From Clostridium sp. (GTDB taxonomy: Bacteria > Bacillota > Clostridia > Clostridiales > Clostridiaceae), in contig NZ_JAKVOI010000001.1 in the NCBI RefSeq assembly GCF_022482905.1, positions 1,737,958-1,801,957 on the forward strand: a DNA stretch of 64,000 nucleotides, given 5' to 3'. The notes under the pieces were generated by a model. That model was not told where the DNA came from. It worked only from the letters and a program-made list of their open reading frames with translations, and made no database searches. Made by a program: the position numbers and the translations under genes. How positions within the stretch are numbered: the first letter of the stretch is position 1; each line of letters opens with the position of its first letter. Positions 8,323 through 17,510 of this stretch are shown here, piece after piece.

Positions 8323-8922
8323 TCATCCTATTCCAAGGCTTCCCAGTATTTTTTCGAGAGAACCTGGCATAGGTATATAATAAAAGTGTCCTTTTATTTC
8401 GGAATTATCTTCTATAAAAATAGTTTCTATATCAAGGACATATTCATCAAATTGTCCTGCTTCTATAAAAGTGGTAGACAGTATTGCCCCCAGCATATCA
8501 TAGGTAACCGCCGGAACAGAAGGTGTTATAAAAAGTCCTGTGAATTTTGATATTGCGCTCATGTAGGAACTCGATATTATATTTCCTATTTCGCATATGG
8601 CCGAATTCCCCATCTCGGTAAGTTCTTCGGATTTTTCTCCCGTCAGCTTGTATACTATATTGAGAGCCGTTTCCTTTTCGAACACGAAGAGTATGTTTCC
8701 CGGCGTATCCCCAAGTATTCTTACAAGTGCACCGACAACAGGCTGATCTGCACCTATATTCTTGAATATGTCATTGAAAGGCACTATGTTTATGAACGGC
8801 ACAGTCATGTCCACTTTTTTGTTCAAAAGCTGTGAAAGTGCTGTTGCAGCATTTCCCGTTCCTATGTTTCCAACTTCTCTCAGTGCATCTATCTGCAGCG
8901 GGGTGAGATTGTCATAACTCAT
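8323..8922 (-). CDS. cheC: CheY-P phosphatase CheC
   Basis: A 199-residue CheC with two active-site type motifs: DALREVGNIGTGNAATALSQLL at the N-terminus and NSAICEIGNIISSSYMSAIS near the middle, each followed by a conserved Pro region. In Bacillus, CheC removes phosphate from CheY-P weakly and more strongly when bound to CheD. CheD is encoded in the same operon, so the CheC-CheD feedback loop seems complete. Length matches the two-motif form. Confidence 0.94.
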   Translation of the reverse strand: MSYDNLTPLQIDALREVGNIGTGNAATALSQLLNKKVDMTVPFINIVPFNDIFKNIGADQPVVGALVRILGDTPGNILFVFEKETALNIVYKLTGEKSEELTEMGNSAICEIGNIISSSYMSAISKFTGLFITPSVPAVTYDMLGAILSTTFIEAGQFDEYVLDIETIFIEDNSEIKGHFYYIPMPGSLEKILGSLGIG

Positions 8923-8936
8923 AATACCATACCTCC

Positions 8937-10979
8937 CTAAACAAGAGCTGCAACATCCAGTATAAGTGTTACAAGTCCATCTCCAAGTATCGTAGCTCCA
9001 ATGTATTCCTTCATTGATTTAAGTGTCTTGCCAAGTGGTTTTATAACTATCTCCTTCTGTCCGAGAAGTGAATCCACCATGAGACCGACTGTCTTTTCGC
9101 CTACTTTTACTATTACTATATAATTTTTGCTCTCGCCCGACTTTTTAAGTCCAAGCCTGTTGTACAATCTTATAAAAGGTATTACATTTTCGTTGTAGAT
9201 TATGATCTCCTTGTTGTTGGACAACTTTACGAGATCCTCCCTGTAGTCTATGACCCTGTCTATATATCCAAGGGATATTGCCATGGTTTCCTCTCCGACT
9301 TTTACAAGAAGTGCCTGTATTATCTGGAGTGTAAGCGGAAGTCTTATGATGAAGGAGGAACCTTTTCCATCTTCACTTATAAGGTCAACCGTGCCGTTAA
9401 GTGAGGATATCTTGTTTTTTACTACATCCATTCCCACTCCTCTTCCAGATATGTCGGTTACTTCCTTGTTTGTGCTGAAACCCTGCATGAATATGAGATT
9501 TTTGATGTCATTTTCTGACATTCCGTTTGTGTTTATGCCTATGCTTTCAGCTTTTTCCCTTACCTTTTCCACATTTATTCCTGCACCGTCATCTTCAACT
9601 TTTATGACTGCCTGGGTTCCTTCCTGATATGCAATGAGTCTTACCTGCCCTACGGGATTTTTCCCCGCCTTGAGTCTTTCATCCTTGGATTCAATTCCAT
9701 GGTCTGCGGCATTCCTTATAAGATGTATAAGCGGTTCTCCTATCTCGTCTATTACGGTTCTGTCAAGTTCTGTATCGGCTCCCTTTATTATGAGCTCCAT
9801 ATCCTTGTCCAGTTCAACGGAAAGATCCCTTATGAGTCTCGGGAATCTGCTGAATACAGTATCGAGAGGCAGCATCCTTATCTTCATTACAAGATCCTGA
9901 AGATCCGATGTGGTTCTTGCAACCTGCTCAAGTGTTTCATTCAGTTCTGCAGATTTATAGTTGCTGCTTATCTGTTCAAGTCTCGTCCTGTGTATTACAA
10001 GCTCGGACACCATGTTCATGAATTTGTCCAGTCTCTCAAGATCCACCCTTACGGATTGATGAACCTTCCTGTGGGGCTTTTGATTTTTAGCTTTTGGAGC
10101 CTTAGGCTTGCCTGTCTCGGCAGGCTTTGGTTTTACAGCCTTTGGAGGAGAAGAAATTTTTTTGCTTTCCTCTTTTATCTTGTTCTCCTTCTCTGCTTTT
10201 ATATCCACATCCTGAACTTCGACATTGTCGACTTCCGATATTCCGTTGACGATATCCTTTATCTCATCCCTGGTTCTTGTAGAAAGGAGTACTATATCTA
10301 TCTCCAGGTCAAAATTTTCTTTTTCCAGATCCTCGGTGCCCGGGACTGATTTTATTATCTCCCCGGCTTCCTCCAGACTCTTGAATATGAGAAATGCCCT
10401 TGCTGATTTCAGAAGAGTATTTTCACTCAATTCTATCTTTATCTGATAGGCATGATATCCCTTGTCATTTGCCTGTTTGATGACATTTATATCATACTCG
10501 TTCAGTTTGACTATAGGTGTCTGATCTTCATCGTTTGAAGGTTCTTCCTCTTTATCCGGTTTGTCTGGAATCTGGCTTTCCTTTTCTTCCGGCGGCTGAC
10601 CCCCGCCTGCTATTTGCTCAAGTTCCTCCATTATTCCCTCAATCGGAGTTTCGTCATCTATTCCTTCCTCTATGTTCTTCAGCATCTGCTCGAGGGTATC
10701 AAGGCATTTGAACAAAACTGTAACTACATTCTGACTTACTTTGAGTTCACCCTCCCTAAATTCAGATAATACATCCTCCATCTTATGGGTAAGTTCCGCC
10801 ATTTTATTGAATCCCATGGTGGCAGCCATTCCCTTTATCGTATGTGCAACCCTGAAAATTTCATTTACTTTATCTACGTTGTCAGGTTCCTGTTCAAGTT
10901 GAAGGAGCGACTCATTCAAAGTCTGCAGATTATCCATTCCTTCTTCCAGAAACATAGACATGTATTGTGATGTGTCCAT
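8937..10979 (-). CDS. cheA: Chemotaxis histidine kinase CheA
   Basis: CheA is the receptor-coupled kinase feeding CheY and CheB. Domains in order: HPt with the phosphorylated His in AHTIKGMAATMGF (about residue 47); an acidic linker; a CheY-binding P2 region; a Lys/Pro-rich linker around residues 270-310; the dimerisation domain (VRVDLERLDKFMNMVSELVIHRTRLEQI); the ATP-binding domain with LIRNAADHGIE, DDGAGI and DISGRGVGMDVVK; and a C-terminal CheW-like domain ending in GDGLVTLILDVAALV. The 680-residue length is typical. AGGAGG precedes the ATG. Confidence 0.96.
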   Translation of the reverse strand: MDTSQYMSMFLEEGMDNLQTLNESLLQLEQEPDNVDKVNEIFRVAHTIKGMAATMGFNKMAELTHKMEDVLSEFREGELKVSQNVVTVLFKCLDTLEQMLKNIEEGIDDETPIEGIMEELEQIAGGGQPPEEKESQIPDKPDKEEEPSNDEDQTPIVKLNEYDINVIKQANDKGYHAYQIKIELSENTLLKSARAFLIFKSLEEAGEIIKSVPGTEDLEKENFDLEIDIVLLSTRTRDEIKDIVNGISEVDNVEVQDVDIKAEKENKIKEESKKISSPPKAVKPKPAETGKPKAPKAKNQKPHRKVHQSVRVDLERLDKFMNMVSELVIHRTRLEQISSNYKSAELNETLEQVARTTSDLQDLVMKIRMLPLDTVFSRFPRLIRDLSVELDKDMELIIKGADTELDRTVIDEIGEPLIHLIRNAADHGIESKDERLKAGKNPVGQVRLIAYQEGTQAVIKVEDDGAGINVEKVREKAESIGINTNGMSENDIKNLIFMQGFSTNKEVTDISGRGVGMDVVKNKISSLNGTVDLISEDGKGSSFIIRLPLTLQIIQALLVKVGEETMAISLGYIDRVIDYREDLVKLSNNKEIIIYNENVIPFIRLYNRLGLKKSGESKNYIVIVKVGEKTVGLMVDSLLGQKEIVIKPLGKTLKSMKEYIGATILGDGLVTLILDVAALV

Positions 10980-10991
10980 TTGATTCCCTCC

Positions 10992-11765
10992 TTACAGTTT
11001 CCTATATATAAAGGTAGATGCCTTTTCGAAACCATATTCTTTATAATTATATATGCTTTCAGTGGCTCCCACAAATAATAATCCTCCTTTTCTCAAAGAC
11101 TGGCTGAATTTTTCATATATCCTGTCCTTTATATCCTGATTGAAATATATTACTACATTTCTGCATATTATGAGATCAAAGTCCCTCTCATATGTGTCCA
11201 GTATAAGATCATGTTTTCTGAAAGTAACCATATTCTTTATACTGTCTTTTATGATATACTTATCGTCATTTTTTATAAAATATTTATCTAAATATTCTTT
11301 TTTAACATTTTTTACTTCCTGTTCAACATATTCTCCCATTTTTGCCCTGTCAATTATGGTGTTGTCTATATCGGTGGCAATTATGGTATGTCTCCTGCCC
11401 GGGGACAGCTCTTTCAGGTATATTGCCACAGAATAGGGCTCTGCCCCTATGGAACAGGCTGCACTCCATATCTTGATGGAATTGTTGTTTTTAAGGATTT
11501 CATCTTTCAATTTGGATTTCAATTCCTTGAATATCTCCGGATTTCTGAAAAACTCGGATACATTTATAGTTATAAAATCCAGGAACTTCTGTCTCTGTAG
11601 TTTGTCCTTCTTCAACAGATTTATGTAGTTCTCTATGCTGTCCACTCCTACCCTTGACATGAGGCTGTTTATTCTCCTGTGAAGCTGGTTGGGCTTATAG
11701 GCCGACAAATTTATGTTGAACTCCCTTAAAACCCATTTCTCAAAGTAATCCATATCCAGAATCAT
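10992..11765 (-). CDS. cheR: Chemoreceptor glutamate methyltransferase CheR
   Basis: CheR methylates glutamates of chemoreceptors using S-adenosylmethionine. This 257-residue protein has the N-terminal helical domain (NQLHRRINSLMSRVGVDSIENY) and the AdoMet fold with IKIWSAACSIGAEPYSVAIYL, IIATDID and DLIICRNVVIYFNQ. Its start overlaps the cheB stop codon (ATGA), so translation is probably coupled to its antagonist CheB. Confidence 0.95.
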   Translation of the reverse strand: MILDMDYFEKWVLREFNINLSAYKPNQLHRRINSLMSRVGVDSIENYINLLKKDKLQRQKFLDFITINVSEFFRNPEIFKELKSKLKDEILKNNNSIKIWSAACSIGAEPYSVAIYLKELSPGRRHTIIATDIDNTIIDRAKMGEYVEQEVKNVKKEYLDKYFIKNDDKYIIKDSIKNMVTFRKHDLILDTYERDFDLIICRNVVIYFNQDIKDRIYEKFSQSLRKGGLLFVGATESIYNYKEYGFEKASTFIYRKL

Positions 11766-12859
11766 AAAGTCTTCCTCCTAATCGATACTAATTCTACAAG
11801 TTTGTCGGTTATATCCCCAAGCTTCAGAACCATTTCAACTTTTCCTGTAGAATAGGCCGCTTTCGGCATTCCATAAATAATACAGGTTGACTCATCTTCA
11901 GATATGGTTATTCCACCGCTGTCCTTTATTACTGCAGTTCCATCAGCTCCATCTCTTCCCATCCCGGTCAGGACAACACTTATGAGATTCCCGCCGTATA
12001 CTCTTGCAGCCGATTTAAACAGCTTATCTACTGCAGGCCTTACCCCCCATATTGCAGGTTCTTTGTTCAGGTGCACCCTCCTGTCCTGTCCAACTTCCAT
12101 GTGAAAGCCTCCAGGCGCTATATATATGGTATCCGGCACTATTTTCATGTTGTCTGAAGCCTCCACCACCTTTTGAAGGGAATTTGAATCAAGCCGTTCT
12201 GAAAATGCCTTTGTAAAGCCTACCGGCATATGCTGCACTACAAATGTAGGTATCCCGAAATTTTTAGGAAGCTTTGTTATAACAGAATACAGTGCCTTCG
12301 GCCCTCCTGTGGAGGCTCCGATTACAATTGCCTCTATGCTTCCGTTTACTTCATGAAGGTGCTTGTCTGTCTTGTCGTGAAGTACTTTTTTCGTCGTTCT
12401 GGTGCTTTCAGCTCTGGGACCGGATTGATTTTTCTGTCTGGATATCTGATAGGATAATTTTATTTTTTTTATCAACTCATCCTTGACTTTATCTATGTCC
12501 AGGGAAATGCTTCCTGAGGGCTTTGGTACAAAATCAAGGGCACCTGCGTCAAGGCACTCCATTGTCAGCTTGGTACCTTCCTTTGAAATACTGCTGAGCA
12601 TTATTATAGGTATATTTATATTCCGCCTGTGCATTTCCTTCAGGGCAGATATACCGTCCATTTTAGGCATTTCCACATCAAGTGTTATTATATCAGGTAC
12701 ATTTTCTCCGGAATATTTTCCCGATAATTTTTCCAGCAGATCCTCTCCATTTCTGGCTGTTCCTATGGTCTCCATATCGGGTTCCCCGCCTACCATATCC
12801 GAGATAATTCTTCTCATCAATGCTGAATCATCTACTATCAAAACTTTTATTTTTTTCAA
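11762..12859 (-). CDS. cheB: Chemotaxis methylesterase/deamidase CheB
   Basis: CheB removes methyl groups from receptors when phosphorylated by CheA. The receiver domain (KVLIVDDSALMRRI, phosphoacceptor in IITLDVEMPKMDG) spans about residues 1-125. After a basic linker, the C-terminal esterase has the Ser-His-Asp set in VIGASTGGPKAL, FVVQHMPVGFTKAF and VVLTGMGRDGADG. The start is TTG at 12859, with GGAGTGAT upstream. Length 365 is usual. Confidence 0.95.
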   Translation of the reverse strand: MKKIKVLIVDDSALMRRIISDMVGGEPDMETIGTARNGEDLLEKLSGKYSGENVPDIITLDVEMPKMDGISALKEMHRRNINIPIIMLSSISKEGTKLTMECLDAGALDFVPKPSGSISLDIDKVKDELIKKIKLSYQISRQKNQSGPRAESTRTTKKVLHDKTDKHLHEVNGSIEAIVIGASTGGPKALYSVITKLPKNFGIPTFVVQHMPVGFTKAFSERLDSNSLQKVVEASDNMKIVPDTIYIAPGGFHMEVGQDRRVHLNKEPAIWGVRPAVDKLFKSAARVYGGNLISVVLTGMGRDGADGTAVIKDSGGITISEDESTCIIYGMPKAAYSTGKVEMVLKLGDITDKLVELVSIRRKTL

Positions 12860-12890
12860 GTTATTATCACTCCACTATAAAAAATATATG

Positions 12891-13379
12891 TTATAATTCC
12901 TTAGTGCCCAATCCCACTGTGCGTATTTTTACGATTCCACTGGAAGTATCGAATATCATTGTCCTCCCTTTATTGCCGCCAAGGTCCTCTGCCAGTACCG
13001 GAATGGAGTATTTTTTAAGAGTAAGTTTAACTGATTTTCCATTTCTGCTGCCTATGTCCATTATCATGCTCTTATCGGAAAAGTTAAACATTGATGCTCC
13101 CCCTGCTATTTTGGCCTTCATGTTTTGTTTTTTCACACCCATGTTCTCCAATTTTTCTATGAGCATTGGAATGGCGAGATCTGCAAATTTCATAGGATTT
13201 TTTACAATACTGAACTGAGTACTGTCCGGAAGCATTATGTGCGCCAGCCCACCTACGGCTTTAAATCTGTCATACATGGCTATACCTATGCATGACCCCA
13301 GACCGATGGTCATGATTATATCGGGAGATGCTGCAGTATTCATATCTGCAATTCCAACTTTTATCTCTTTTATATCCAT
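12891..13379 (-). CDS. cheD: Chemoreceptor glutamine deamidase CheD
   Basis: CheD deamidates receptor glutamines and activates CheC. The catalytic Cys and His sit in MTIGLGSCIGIAMYDRF and GGLAHIMLPDS, and the later GGASMF and IGSRNGKSVKLTLKKYSIPVLAEDLGGNKGRTM segments are family hallmarks. Length 162 is normal. It lies between a cheW and cheB in the operon. Confidence 0.95.
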   Translation of the reverse strand: MDIKEIKVGIADMNTAASPDIIMTIGLGSCIGIAMYDRFKAVGGLAHIMLPDSTQFSIVKNPMKFADLAIPMLIEKLENMGVKKQNMKAKIAGGASMFNFSDKSMIMDIGSRNGKSVKLTLKKYSIPVLAEDLGGNKGRTMIFDTSSGIVKIRTVGLGTKEL

Positions 13380-13398
13380 AACATTGCACCTTCCAATT

Positions 13399-13848
13399 TT
13401 ATTGTATGAGCTGCTTTTCTTCCTCAGTGAGTATTGTGGAAAAATTCAGGAATATTATTATTTTTTCATCTATTTTTATAAGCCCCTTTACATATCTTCT
13501 GGATATACCGGATACAATATCCGGAGGGACTTCTATGGTTGACGGGTCTATGTCTCTTACTTCCGAGACAACATCCACTATAATGCCTATTTTATTTTCA
13601 TTCTGTTTTGTTACAATAATCTTGGAGTCCTTTGTATTTTCACTTTCCTCAAGTCCGAACTTCTTTGTCAGAGATATAACCGGCAGTATACTTCCAGAAT
13701 AGTTTATGACACCTTCCACAAAATCCGGTGAATCGGGAATTTTAGTCGTTTCTTCATAGCCAAGTATTCTCTCTACTTCCATTATGTCTGTAGCATAAAA
13801 TTCCCCGTTTATACTGAATATCAATACTTTCAACTCTTTTTCATCCAT
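13399..13848 (-). CDS. cheW: Chemotaxis scaffold protein CheW (copy 2)
   Basis: A 149-residue single-domain CheW protein with FSINGEFYATDIMEVERIL, VEGVINYSGSILPVISL and GIIVDVVSEVRDIDPSTIEVPPD. It differs from the other CheW of the same operon in the long acidic segment after the second strand. GGAGGG precedes the ATG. Two CheW proteins per operon would allow differently composed receptor arrays, but the sequence does not show which receptors each serves. Confidence 0.92.
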   Translation of the reverse strand: MDEKELKVLIFSINGEFYATDIMEVERILGYEETTKIPDSPDFVEGVINYSGSILPVISLTKKFGLEESENTKDSKIIVTKQNENKIGIIVDVVSEVRDIDPSTIEVPPDIVSGISRRYVKGLIKIDEKIIIFLNFSTILTEEEKQLIQ

Positions 13849-13886
13849 TTTTATGAACCCTCCTCAACTTATTATATAAATAAAAT

Positions 13887-15839
13887 TTATAACACAAATT
13901 TGTCCACTACCACATTTCCGTCTTTAAGATAGGCATGTACATTTTTACTCGGGGAATCCAGTACCGTTTCCCTCGTCCCTACCTTGAATACAGTGTTATG
14001 GTATGCTATATCGGCCCATATATTGCCTTCACTTTCAACTTCAATTCTAGTTGTTACACCTGCCACACTTCCTATAGTCCTGCACTTTATTTCATTTTTT
14101 GCCTTGAGACAACCTCCTCTGGCCACTGATCTTTCCCTGAGAAATTCGATTGACCCATTGGCTGTAATATTGGAAATGTATTCTCCCCTGCCTGTAATAA
14201 CTACATCTCCCGAGCTCTCGATTTTTGAGTCCTGACAATATGCTATGACAACTTTTACCGGAAGTCTCAGTGTATTTTTCAATTCCTCTATTTTTGAATC
14301 CGCACAATCTATCAGTTCATTCAATTCCGTATAGTTTTCTATATTCACAGGTGCAATTCCTACAAGCTTCGACCTTATAAGCCTTATAAGATCATCATCT
14401 CCTACATCTTCAGTCTCGGGCTGGGATTTCATATCCAAAATTATATTTGCACATAATCTCAGTAGATTTTTAAACTTATTCTCCAGAAGTATTTTTATAA
14501 TTTCTCCGTCTTTTCTCTCCTGACCAAATAAGTTGTACATTTTTATCTCATTGACAGCCGTTTCAAGATCCCTCATATTCCTTGTGAAATCGCCAAGATG
14601 CTCTATAGTCCTTACTTTGTCTACATCTTCGCCGCCTCCGCATATTTTGGAAGCAACTATGCTTCCCTTTATGATTATATTGCCCCTTGCACTCAATACA
14701 GACCTTTCCACATCCTTGTCTACGACAAGATTGTTGCCGCATTCTATTCCCATGCCTTCCTTTATGCTTCCATGAATGGTTATGTCTCCCACAAAACAGA
14801 CATTTCCCGTCTTTAAATCAACATCCTTGTTCAATTCATGAACCTGATTTACATAAAATATATTTCCCTTTCTGGAGGGCTTCCCATCAATTGCCGCGAC
14901 TACGGTGTCATCATCTTTTATCAAACATCCCGCACCTGCTTTTATATTCAGTTTCTTTCCGCTCTTGCACTTTACGACGTTTCCCATGATGTCCGATCCA
15001 TCTTCGCCTTTCTTTCCAGGATGACGTACAGCTACAACTTCATCCTTCTTGATGGCATTTACAAGCCCTATGCTCTTAAAATCTATGTTTCCAACTGCAT
15101 CTTCCTTAAATGAAGATGATGCCTTAAACTTGGCCTCTATATAGTCATCTTCACCGTCTACAACTTTCTTTCCCCTTGCTATAAGGATTCTCCTGCTGCT
15201 TTCTTTCATAAGCTTATTTAAGTTTTCTTTTATTATACCATAGATTATATTACTTTTTGCAATTTCTTCCTCTATGTCCTTTTCCGTATATTTCGGAGGA
15301 TCTATTGTCTGCATGGCATATGGATGAAGTATAACTTCTTCCCCTTCTTTTTCATCTTTCAGACCATATATGATTTTGGAACTGTAGACAATTTCCGCAT
15401 ATGCTTCCATCCTGTCATCGGAGATGTAGATGTTGATCTGTCTCCGAGGTTCATTTTCTTCAAAGATGACTCTTATCTTGTTTGAACTGAATACTTCCAT
15501 CTGATCTTCCACTTCAGTTCCATCCACCAGAACAGTCATACTGCCGGATTTCTTTATAATTGCAGGCTTTCTACCCTCTTCAGGATCTTTTACAATTATA
15601 TTTCCATCCTCAACTTTTACGGTTCCATTGTTTTCATCTATTATCTCCGGTGCTTTCCGGGATAACTCCGAATTTCCATCTGGTTCATCAATTTCTACTT
15701 CTATGGTCACCTTTCTCTTGAAAAACCCCTTTTTGTCCTCCAGAAGCTTGTACCTCAAGTCTTTCTCTTCAATATTCAGCTGAGCAGCAGCAGCCCCAAT
15801 ACAATTTTGCAGTGAAGTCCCATGAAATACCTTTTTCAA
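13887..15839 (-). CDS. FapA family protein (DUF342), flagellar-operon associated
   Basis: A 650-residue member of the FapA/DUF342 family. The first 60 residues resemble the Jag N-terminal domain (KLLEDKKGFFKRKVTIEVEI). The middle and C-terminal parts show the repetitive beta-helix pattern of DUF342 with GDITIHGSIKEGMGIECGNNLVVDKDVERSVLSARGN-like strands (about residues 350-400) and IESSGDVVITGRGEYISNITANGSIEFL near the end, separated by a helical stretch. Members are linked to flagellar localisation or envelope functions in other bacteria; the exact job is not settled. The TTG start at 15839 overlaps the stop of the aminotransferase gene (GGTTGA). It heads the chemotaxis genes, fitting a motility role. 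Confidence 0.85.
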   Translation of the reverse strand: MKKVFHGTSLQNCIGAAAAQLNIEEKDLRYKLLEDKKGFFKRKVTIEVEIDEPDGNSELSRKAPEIIDENNGTVKVEDGNIIVKDPEEGRKPAIIKKSGSMTVLVDGTEVEDQMEVFSSNKIRVIFEENEPRRQINIYISDDRMEAYAEIVYSSKIIYGLKDEKEGEEVILHPYAMQTIDPPKYTEKDIEEEIAKSNIIYGIIKENLNKLMKESSRRILIARGKKVVDGEDDYIEAKFKASSSFKEDAVGNIDFKSIGLVNAIKKDEVVAVRHPGKKGEDGSDIMGNVVKCKSGKKLNIKAGAGCLIKDDDTVVAAIDGKPSRKGNIFYVNQVHELNKDVDLKTGNVCFVGDITIHGSIKEGMGIECGNNLVVDKDVERSVLSARGNIIIKGSIVASKICGGGEDVDKVRTIEHLGDFTRNMRDLETAVNEIKMYNLFGQERKDGEIIKILLENKFKNLLRLCANIILDMKSQPETEDVGDDDLIRLIRSKLVGIAPVNIENYTELNELIDCADSKIEELKNTLRLPVKVVIAYCQDSKIESSGDVVITGRGEYISNITANGSIEFLRERSVARGGCLKAKNEIKCRTIGSVAGVTTRIEVESEGNIWADIAYHNTVFKVGTRETVLDSPSKNVHAYLKDGNVVVDKFVL

Positions 15840-16675
15840 CCTTTCTCCCCCCTACACTTCAAATTTTTTATATCATCATTTACCCGTCTGTCATAGGCTC
15901 TCATTATCTCAATTACTATTTTATTTTGTGAAGAAGTAAATTCAACGTCATCTATTGATCTTACCGGAAGAACTTTTGGAGAAGTTCCCGATATAAAAAC
16001 CGCATCAAATTTATCTATGTCCCTGTAGTTCACCTTTTTTTCTACTGCATCAATTCCCATTTCAAGGGCTATTTCCATTATAACCTGCCTCGTAGTGCCT
16101 GGCAGGACCTGCTCCACAGGGGCAGTAATGAGTTCGCTGTCCTTTATAAAGAAAATGTTTGATCTGCTTCCTTCCGTTATGTTTCCATTCCTGTCCACAA
16201 GTATGGCTTCAAATACACTCTTCTCTTTTATTCGAGTATCTATTCGTTTTCTAAAGTCCATGTCTATAATTTTTGCATTTGGATTTTCTCTTTCACCAAA
16301 AAATAAAAATGTATCCACTCCTTTTCTATATTCTTCAATGTCAGGATAATGATATTTTATAAAATACATGAGGAAATTATTTTCATGTTCGCCGTAATTG
16401 AATACAAGCTTCATATTTCCTGCACTGCACCTGTTTATATGTATGAGTTCAATTATACTTCTCTTTATGTCTTCCATAGGAATCCATAATTCCAGGCCGG
16501 CTACTCTGGCTGAATTTTCAAGGCGGCAAAGATGCCTCTCCAGAAACAGCGGTATGGAATCCACAATTCGTATTACCTCATATAATGATTTCCCTTCTGT
16601 CACGTATGTATCTTCAAATTCCCTACATTCCTTTACATTGTTGTTGAACAAGAAAAATTTACCGTAATTCTCCAA
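15836..16675 (-). CDS. Aminotransferase class IV, aminodeoxychorismate lyase-like
   Basis: A fold-type IV PLP protein of 279 residues. Marks are VTEGKSLYEVIRIVDSIPLFLERHLCRLENSA near the N-terminus, the FRKRIDTRI stretch where the PLP lysine is expected, and EAILVDRNGNITEGSRSNIFFI plus LPGTTRQVIMEIA that hold the PLP phosphate. This pattern fits 4-amino-4-deoxychorismate lyase (PabC, folate pathway) but branched-chain or D-amino acid aminotransferases share it. I chose the TTG at 16675 because AGAGGTGA lies just upstream; an in-frame ATG 20 codons earlier has no such site. It is first in the long motility operon and is translationally joined to the FapA gene, which is odd for a metabolic enzyme. 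Confidence 0.78.
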   Translation of the reverse strand: MENYGKFFLFNNNVKECREFEDTYVTEGKSLYEVIRIVDSIPLFLERHLCRLENSARVAGLELWIPMEDIKRSIIELIHINRCSAGNMKLVFNYGEHENNFLMYFIKYHYPDIEEYRKGVDTFLFFGERENPNAKIIDMDFRKRIDTRIKEKSVFEAILVDRNGNITEGSRSNIFFIKDSELITAPVEQVLPGTTRQVIMEIALEMGIDAVEKKVNYRDIDKFDAVFISGTSPKVLPVRSIDDVEFTSSQNKIVIEIMRAYDRRVNDDIKNLKCRGEKG

Positions 16676-16699
16676 TTGTATCACCTCTGAGTTCTTCTT

Positions 16700-16728
16700 A
16701 TTATATTCTATCATTATCAACAGTGTAA
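16700..16728 (-). promoter_or_regulatory. Sigma-A type promoter of the aminotransferase-FapA-che operon
   Basis: On the leftward strand TTACAC (16723-16728), a 17-base spacer and TATAAT (16700-16705). It lies about 25 bases before the chosen TTG start and is the only good promoter seen ahead of this operon. Confidence 0.55.
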
Positions 16729-16730
16729 TT

Positions 16731-16759
16731 TCCACACAATCAGAATTTTATGTTATAAT
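16731..16759 (+). promoter_or_regulatory. Sigma-A type promoter of the HAD phosphatase gene
   Basis: TCCACA (16731-16736), a 17-base spacer and TATAAT (16754-16759), about 50 bases ahead of the TTG start at 16808. The -35 box is weak (4 of 6). It is back-to-back with the leftward promoter at 16700-16728. Confidence 0.42.
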
Positions 16760-16807
16760 TAATTGTATAATTGCCAATTTGTCGATTGAAAAGGTGGATG
16801 ATTTATT

Positions 16808-17452
16808 TTGGAAAGACTTGCAATATTTGATGTGGATTTTACTATAACCAAAAGGGAGACTCTTCTCGAATTTTATCTTTTCATGATAAAAAGACATCCT
16901 GTTTCAATATTACATGCCCCGCTGTCCATTATATCATCATTTCTGTTTATAACAGGGCTTATGGATGCAAAGAGAACCAAGGAGATTTTTATAAGTTTTA
17001 TAAACGGAATTGATGAAGTGGAAATGAATTCTATTGTAAATGAATTTTATGACAAAAGGCTCTGCAAAATATTCTATGATGATGCAATTTCTGAAATTCG
17101 GAAGTTGAAATCAGAGGGATTTAAAATTTATCTGATTTCTGCTTCGGCTGAATTTTATTTGAATACACTGTATAATATAAAAGAAGTCGATAAGGTAATA
17201 GGAACGGCATTTTTAAAATCCGGGGGAAGATACAGAAACAAAATAGTAGGTGAAAACTGCAAGAGTGATGAAAAAGTTTCCAGGCTTAAAAATTACCTGG
17301 AGGAAGAAAACATAGAGGTGGATTTTGAAAATTCCTATATGTTCTCGGACTCTCTTTCAGATCTTCCACTGTTCAATCTTGTGGGAAATCCCTATCTTAT
17401 AAATTTCAGGGGAAAAGATACAAAGGGAATAAAAGTGCTCCAGTGGAAATGA
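16808..17452 (+). CDS. HAD-superfamily phosphatase, subclass IB (SerB-like)
   Basis: A 214-residue HAD hydrolase. Motif I is FDVDFTITKRETL (nucleophile and acid Asp pair), motif II the Ser in YLISASAEFYL, and motif III the Asp-rich MFSDSLSDLPLF. A cap with hydrophobic segments (HAPLSIISSFLFITGL) lies between motifs I and II, as in subclass IB, which includes phosphoserine phosphatase and similar small-molecule phosphatases. The substrate cannot be read from sequence. The TTG start is supported by AAGGTGG upstream and by placing FDVD at residue 7. It is a single-gene unit closed by a strong terminator. Confidence 0.82.
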   Translation: MERLAIFDVDFTITKRETLLEFYLFMIKRHPVSILHAPLSIISSFLFITGLMDAKRTKEIFISFINGIDEVEMNSIVNEFYDKRLCKIFYDDAISEIRKLKSEGFKIYLISASAEFYLNTLYNIKEVDKVIGTAFLKSGGRYRNKIVGENCKSDEKVSRLKNYLEEENIEVDFENSYMFSDSLSDLPLFNLVGNPYLINFRGKDTKGIKVLQWK

Positions 17453-17468
17453 CCGGCATATGTAAAAT

Positions 17469-17510
17469 GGAGATAAATTCGTGCAGGCACGGATTTATCT
17501 CCATTTTTTT
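17469..17510 (+). terminator. Intrinsic terminator after the HAD gene
   Basis: A stem of about 15 bp, GGAGATAAAT..ATTTATCTCC with a GTG/CAC extension near the loop, is followed by ATTTTTTT. The leftward gene on the other strand ends at 17509, right beside it. Confidence 0.85.

Noticed and set aside
9699-10349. A 216-codon rightward frame opposite cheA
   Set aside because: Antisense frame within a secure gene; no ribosome site and no recognisable domain.
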